Shown: positions 30,370 to 34,812 of the stretch, one piece after another
How positions within the stretch are numbered: the stretch's first letter is position 1
How the letters are laid out: every line of letters begins with the position of its first letter
From: CBDTYW01 sp965364735
GTDB lineage: Bacteria > Actinomycetota > Nitriliruptoria > Nitriliruptorales > Nitriliruptoraceae
Direction of reading: 5' to 3'
Assembly (NCBI GenBank): GCA_965364735.1
Contig: CBDTYW010000006.1
Span: forward strand, 1 to 34,812
DNA: 34,812 nt
Notes under the pieces: generated by a model
Seen by the model: only the letters and a program-made list of their open reading frames with translations
Database searches by the model: none
What the model was told of the DNA's origin: nothing
Position numbers and translations under genes: made by a program

Positions 30370-33300
30370 ATGCGTTCGAGGATGCGACGAGCAGCGGCAG
30401 CGGTCGTGACGTTGGCGATGGTGGCGACCGCCTGCAGCGACGACGCCGAGCCCGGCACGTCACCCACCGACCCGACCGACGGAGGTCGCCCCGTGGCAGC
30501 AGCAGGAACTGGAGCTGTGCAGGTCAGCCTCTCGACCGGCGTGCTTCCGGCCGTCGCCACCGCTGCGGCACGCCTCGTCACGGGCGAGCAGCTCACCGAC
30601 GCCGAGATCGCGGCTGTCCTCGGACGCCTCCCGGACTGGGACTCCGGGATCGCCGAGCCCGCCGACTTCGCCCGACCCGCGACGACGCTCCAGCCGCCCC
30701 GCACCGGCGAGACGATCGACACGCCGTTCCCGCCGACGCCCGACGTCCCGACGCCCGAGGTCGCCACCGGTCCGCTCCGGGTGCTGCGCTACCAGCCGGA
30801 CGGAGCGGTCGACGTGGCCCCGTGGCTGAGCGTCACGTTCTCGCAAGCCATGGTCCCGCTCACCACCCACGCGCAGCTCGACGAGGTCGACGTCCCCATC
30901 CAGATCGAGCCTGCCATCTCCGGCACGTGGCGCTGGATCGGCTCGTCGACCGCGCGCTTCGAGCATGACGGCGCGGACATCGACCGCCTCCCGATGGCGA
31001 CCGACTACACCGTCACCATCCCGGCCGGCACGGAGTCTGCAGCCGGCAACGCGCTCGCCCGCGACGTGAGGTTCACGTTCTCGACGCCTGCCGTGCAGGT
31101 CCGGTCCGTGACGCCGAACGGGACGCAGTCGCTCTCGACGACGCCCGTCTTCGTCGCGTCCTTCGACCAGCGTGTCGAGCCGGACGCGGCGCTCGCCGCG
31201 ATGCGGCTCGTCGTCGGCCGTGACGCTGCGGCGCTCCGCCTCGCGACGCCTGCGGAGATCGCGGCCGACGAGCAGGCGAAGCAGGCGATGGCGTCCGCGC
31301 TCGGCGGTCGCGCCGTCGCGGTGCGGCCCGTGAACACACTGCCGACGGACACCGTGGTCACGCTCGAGGTCGGCCCGGGCGTCGTCTCGGCTGAGGGCCC
31401 CAAGACGGGGGAGTCGTCGCAGACCTCCTCGACCAAGACCTACGGGCCGCTGAAGTTCGCGACGATCCGCTGCTGGGAGGACCCGTGCACGCCGGACGCG
31501 ACGTTGTTCCTCGAGCTGACGAACCCGCTCGACCTCACGACCTACACGGCCGCGGACATCGCGACGGCCCTCACCGTGTCCCCGGCCGTCGACCGGCTCT
31601 CCGTCCTGCCGAGCCAGAACGGCCTCGAGGTCCGCGGCAGCTTCGTCGCCGACCGGAGCTACGACTTCACGCTGCGCCCGAGCGCACTGCGCGACATCTA
31701 CGGCCAGACGCTCGCCGAGGCGCGGAAGATCTCCCAAGCGATCCGGCAGCCGCGTCCACAGCTGCAGAGCTTCGAGCGTCAGATCGTCACGCTCGACCCG
31801 ACCTCGCCGACGCCGCGCGTCGGCACGACCAGCGTCGGGCACGCATCCCTGCGGGTCCGCGCCTGGCGGGTCGATCCTGCGGAGTTCGGCCTGCTCGAGA
31901 ACCGCGACGTCTTCTCCAGCGGCGAGCAGCCGAACCTCGCAGGCGCGCCGTTCAGCCGGTGGGAACAGGTCATCGACGGGACCGTCGCGGTCGCTGACCC
32001 GACCTCGCGCTCGCTCTCCAGCATCGATCTCACCGCGGCGCTCGACGGCGAGCCCGGTCATCTGGTCGTCATGATCGCTCCGCCCGACGGGTTCCTCGCG
32101 GGACTCGCCGGAGGCCAGCAGCACCGCGACTGGTGGTCCAACCAGCCGACCTTCACGTGGGTCCAGTCGACCGGCATCGGCATCGACGGGTTCAGCGACC
32201 GGCGTCAGATCGTCACGTGGGCGACCGACCTCGCCACGGGCACGCCGCTCGCGGACGTCTCCGTCACCTACAGCGAGGGCTCGATCCCGGCCGTCGCGAC
32301 CGATCGCGACGGGATTGCCAGGCTCACCCCGCCGAGCCTGGACAACGTCCGTCGCACCCCGTTCCTGCTGGCGCGTCGCGGCAACGACGCGGCCATCCTG
32401 CCAGCCTGGTACTCCCGCGATTCCGACAACGCGTTCTCGCGCTGGTACGTCATCGACGATCGTGGGCTCTACCGCCCCGGTGAGACCGTCCGGTTCGCCG
32501 GCTGGGTCCGTACCGTCGACGGCGCGACGAAGCGGCTGACGGGCGCTCCTGATGCTCCGGTCACCTGGACGGTCCGCGACGGCCGCGGCGTCGAGCTGGC
32601 GACCGGCACGCTGGAGCTCGACGCGCAGGACGGCTTCGACCTCGAGGTCGACATCCCCGCAGGAGCGAACACCGGCCAGGCCTCCCTGACGCTGAGCTTC
32701 ACCGGGACGTCCGAGCGGCTCGGCGGTCACGGACACGGCTTCCAGATCGAGGAGTTCCGTCGCCCCGAGTTCGAGGTCGCGACCGCGATGGCGTCCGACG
32801 GACCGTTCATCACCGAGGCGCCTGCGACGGCCGTCGTGAACGCGACGTACTTCACCGGTGGGCCGCTCCCGGACTCGACGGTCGAGTGGGTCGTCACGAC
32901 TGCGGACGGCACCTACGCCCCGCCCGGCTGGCCGCAGCTCCACTTCGGTCGCGTCAACAACCCGTGGTTCGACGTCTGGTCCGGCGGCTTCAGCGGCGGA
33001 CACGCCGAGGATGTCGCGTACGGCCGTGGGATCTCGCCGCCCGGACCTGGCTTCGGCGAGCCGGACCGCGTGGAGCGGTTCACCGCCGTCACCGACGCGA
33101 CCGGTCGCCACGCGCTGCGCATGGACGTGTCCGGCGACGGCGGCGGATTCGCGACCGTCATCTCGGCGGAGGCCCAGGTCGCAGACGTGAACCGGCAGGT
33201 CTTCGCGTCCACGACAGACTTCGTCCTGCACCCCGCGAAGACCTACGTGGGCATCGCGACCGGCCGCACCTTCATCGCGGCCGGCGATGACCTCGACGTC

Positions 33301-34812
33301 ACGCTCGTCGCGACCGACATCGACGGAGACACGGTCGCCGGTACCGAGATCACGGTCACGTCCGCGCGCCTGGAGACGCAGTTCGTCGACGGGGCACGCG
33401 CCGAGGTCGAGGTCGACCCGCAGACCTGCACCGTCACCTCCACCGACGCCACCGTCACCTGCTCGCTCCCGACCGGGGCCGGGGGCCAGCACAAGGTCGT
33501 CGCGTCCGTCACGGACGCCAACGGCCGCGTCAGCCGCAGCGAGCTCGTCGTCTGGGTCCGGGGCGCGACCGCGGTTCCCGTCCGCGACGTCGAGCTGCAG
33601 ACCGCGCTGTTGATCCCCGAGACCGACGGCGACCTCGAGCCCGGCACGACGCTCAAGGTGTACGTGCAGTCGCCGGTCCCCGCCGGCGACGGGCTCCTGA
33701 TCCTGATGGATGACCGCATCCGCGAGGTCGTCAGCTTCGACGTCGTCGACGGCGGAGCGCTGCTCGAGATCCCGATCGAGGCGACGTGGGCGCCGCGCGT
33801 CGAGGCGCGCGTCGAGATCGTCGGCACGACGCCGCGCGTCGGCGACGACGGTGACCCGGTCGCCGGAGCACCCGACCAGCCCGCGTTCGCGACCGGAAGC
33901 GTCGAGCTGAAGATCTCGTCGAGCGCGAACCGGCTCGACGTGGAGATCACCCCGGCGGCCGACGCGGTCGAGCCCGGCGCCACGACGTCGGTCGGCGTTC
34001 GGGTCCGGGGCGTCGACGGTGCCGCGGTCGCGGGCGCTGACCTCGTGGCCGTCGTCGTCGACGAGGCGGTCCTCGCTGCCGGCGGCTACGTCCTGCCGGA
34101 CCCGGTCGAGGTGATGCATGTCGCGCGGCAGGGATGGCTCGACGCGCAGCGCATGCGCGCGACGGTCACGCTCGCGAACCCTGAGGACTTCGAGTCGGGG
34201 AGGGACGATGTGCTCTCGGCCCCCGAGGCCGCCCCTGATGGGCTCGGCGAGGGGGGCATCCTGTATGACGACGGCGGGACGACGGGCGGCTCGGCCCCGA
34301 CCGCGTCGGGCGCGCTCGCGGAGACCAACGACGCATCAGGGCCCGCGATCAGCGTCCGCAGCAACTTCGACGCGCTGGCGGTGTTCACGTCCGACGTCAC
34401 GACCGACGCCCAGGGGCGTGCCACCGTCGAGGTGCCGCTCCCGGACAACCTCACGCGCTACCGCGTGATGGTCGTCGCGGCCCACGGCGCCGAGCGCTTC
34501 GGCGCGGACGAGGCGAACATCACCGCCCGGCTGCCGCTGCAGGTCCGGCCGTCCGCGCCCCGCTTCCTGAACTTCGGCGACGAGTTCGAGCTGCCGGTCG
34601 TCGTGCAGAACCGCACCGACGCCGCGCTCGAGGCGCTCGTCGTGATCGAGTCCGCGAACCTCGCGGTCGGGGCATCCGGAACCCTCGACGGGACCCGCGT
34701 GACGATCCCCGCGAACGACCGCGTGGAGGTCCGCTTCCCGGCGGCGACCGTCCGGGCCGGTGGCGCGGCCTTCCGCGTCGAAAATCCCCAAGCGGCAGCC
34801 GGATGCGGATGC
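30370..34812 (+). CDS. Alpha-2-macroglobulin-family lipoprotein, 5' portion
   Basis: The frame is open for 1481 codons to the window end. The N-terminus (MRSRMRRAAAAVVTLAMVATACS) is a signal peptide with a probable, slightly atypical lipobox (ATAC, Cys22). Then come macroglobulin-like domains: a ~100-190 domain (DGAVDVAPWLSVTFSQAMV), the family hallmark DRGLYRPGETVRFAGWVR near residue 697, QIEEFRRPEFEV near 791, and the domain preceding the thioester region, SNFDALAVFTSD with PDNLTRYRVMVVA near 1331-1370. Bacterial homologues are cell-surface protease traps, often paired with a class A penicillin-binding protein; the thioester domain and any partner lie beyond the window. A GGGAT precedes the ATG. 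The last 33 bases look unlike the rest. Confidence 0.9.
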   Translation, partial: MRSRMRRAAAAVVTLAMVATACSDDAEPGTSPTDPTDGGRPVAAAGTGAVQVSLSTGVLPAVATAAARLVTGEQLTDAEIAAVLGRLPDWDSGIAEPADFARPATTLQPPRTGETIDTPFPPTPDVPTPEVATGPLRVLRYQPDGAVDVAPWLSVTFSQAMVPLTTHAQLDEVDVPIQIEPAISGTWRWIGSSTARFEHDGADIDRLPMATDYTVTIPAGTESAAGNALARDVRFTFSTPAVQVRSVTPNGTQSLSTTPVFVASFDQRVEPDAALAAMRLVVGRDAAALRLATPAEIAADEQAKQAMASALGGRAVAVRPVNTLPTDTVVTLEVGPGVVSAEGPKTGESSQTSSTKTYGPLKFATIRCWEDPCTPDATLFLELTNPLDLTTYTAADIATALTVSPAVDRLSVLPSQNGLEVRGSFVADRSYDFTLRPSALRDIYGQTLAEARKISQAIRQPRPQLQSFERQIVTLDPTSPTPRVGTTSVGHASLRVRAWRVDPAEFGLLENRDVFSSGEQPNLAGAPFSRWEQVIDGTVAVADPTSRSLSSIDLTAALDGEPGHLVVMIAPPDGFLAGLAGGQQHRDWWSNQPTFTWVQSTGIGIDGFSDRRQIVTWATDLATGTPLADVSVTYSEGSIPAVATDRDGIARLTPPSLDNVRRTPFLLARRGNDAAILPAWYSRDSDNAFSRWYVIDDRGLYRPGETVRFAGWVRTVDGATKRLTGAPDAPVTWTVRDGRGVELATGTLELDAQDGFDLEVDIPAGANTGQASLTLSFTGTSERLGGHGHGFQIEEFRRPEFEVATAMASDGPFITEAPATAVVNATYFTGGPLPDSTVEWVVTTADGTYAPPGWPQLHFGRVNNPWFDVWSGGFSGGHAEDVAYGRGISPPGPGFGEPDRVERFTAVTDATGRHALRMDVSGDGGGFATVISAEAQVADVNRQVFASTTDFVLHPAKTYVGIATGRTFIAAGDDLDVTLVATDIDGDTVAGTEITVTSARLETQFVDGARAEVEVDPQTCTVTSTDATVTCSLPTGAGGQHKVVASVTDANGRVSRSELVVWVRGATAVPVRDVELQTALLIPETDGDLEPGTTLKVYVQSPVPAGDGLLILMDDRIREVVSFDVVDGGALLEIPIEATWAPRVEARVEIVGTTPRVGDDGDPVAGAPDQPAFATGSVELKISSSANRLDVEITPAADAVEPGATTSVGVRVRGVDGAAVAGADLVAVVVDEAVLAAGGYVLPDPVEVMHVARQGWLDAQRMRATVTLANPEDFESGRDDVLSAPEAAPDGLGEGGILYDDGGTTGGSAPTASGALAETNDASGPAISVRSNFDALAVFTSDVTTDAQGRATVEVPLPDNLTRYRVMVVAAHGAERFGADEANITARLPLQVRPSAPRFLNFGDEFELPVVVQNRTDAALEALVVIESANLAVGASGTLDGTRVTIPANDRVEVRFPAATVRAGGAAFRVENPQAAAGCGC

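Noticed and set aside
30460..34119. A 1219-codon open frame on the minus strand
   Set aside because: It is antisense to the macroglobulin-like gene, whose plus frame shows family hallmarks throughout. The minus translation is Arg/Asp-rich with no recognisable domain.
1..34812. CRISPR arrays, insertion sequences, integrases, tRNA or rRNA genes
   Set aside because: The only tandem repeats are in-frame coding repeats. No transposase or integrase motif, att-like direct repeat, cloverleaf or rRNA-like stretch was found.

Overview
The window is about 34.8 kb of very GC-rich, gene-dense DNA. The base composition, frequent GTG starts, TAnnnT -10-like sites without clear -35 boxes, and the conserved order mazG / eno / ftsB (divIC) / DUF501 / ppx all point to an actinobacterium (Actinomycetota). 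The S8 protease with C-terminal cell-wall-binding-2 repeats and the mix of domain fusions would suit a deep-branching class such as Nitriliruptoria, but that is an inference. The DNA looks chromosomal. I see no insertion sequence, prophage, integrase, CRISPR array, rRNA or tRNA. No gene-free stretch exceeds 300 bases; the longest are 9370-9638 and 28844-29101, which hold promoters and leaders.

Layout. 1-449: tail of a FAD/NAD(P) oxidoreductase. 540-1892: an RluA-like pseudouridine synthase with a long Pro/Glu-rich tail. 1904-4039 (minus): dihydroorotase, and an HD protein equal to the C-terminal half of a CCA-adding enzyme. 4179-5558: class II DAHP synthase, first step of the shikimate pathway. 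5562-8132 (minus): a membrane GGDEF-EAL protein. 8314-9369 (minus): an operon of four zinc-free ribosomal proteins (L31B-S14-L33-L28) with a recognisable promoter, a leader of about 160 nt and a terminator. 9639-10415: exonuclease III. 10435-11928 (minus): a CDF metal exporter followed by a redoxin.

12013-19055 (plus): cysQ, a parvulin-type lipoprotein, mazG, a small zinc-ribbon membrane protein, enolase, FtsB, and a DUF501-Ppx fusion. Three of the junctions here are tight: two are GTGA stop/start overlaps and the others are spaced by 57-168 bp. 19062-26296 (minus): a secreted S8 protease anchored by cell-wall-binding repeats, a sirohaem sulfite/nitrite reductase, and a large secreted His/Asp/Met-rich beta-helix-like protein of unknown function. 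26474-27892: a Nudix-YjeF_N fusion. 27899-28843 (minus): two tandem cyclic-nucleotide-binding-fold proteins. 29102-30151: class II fructose-bisphosphate aldolase with an excellent terminator. 30370-34812: the first 1481 codons of an alpha-2-macroglobulin-like lipoprotein that runs off the window.

Most of the content is core metabolism: glycolysis (eno, fba), shikimate, pyrimidine and sulfur assimilation, nucleotide and metabolite housekeeping (MazG, Nudix/YjeF, CysQ, Ppx), and the cell envelope. The less ordinary items are the headless CCA-enzyme homologue, the Nudix-YjeF and DUF501-Ppx fusions, the duplicated cNMP proteins that lack the phosphate-binding arginine, the His/Asp/Met-rich secreted protein, and several unexplained dyad-symmetric intergenic elements. 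I did not find a convincing new defence or mobile system.
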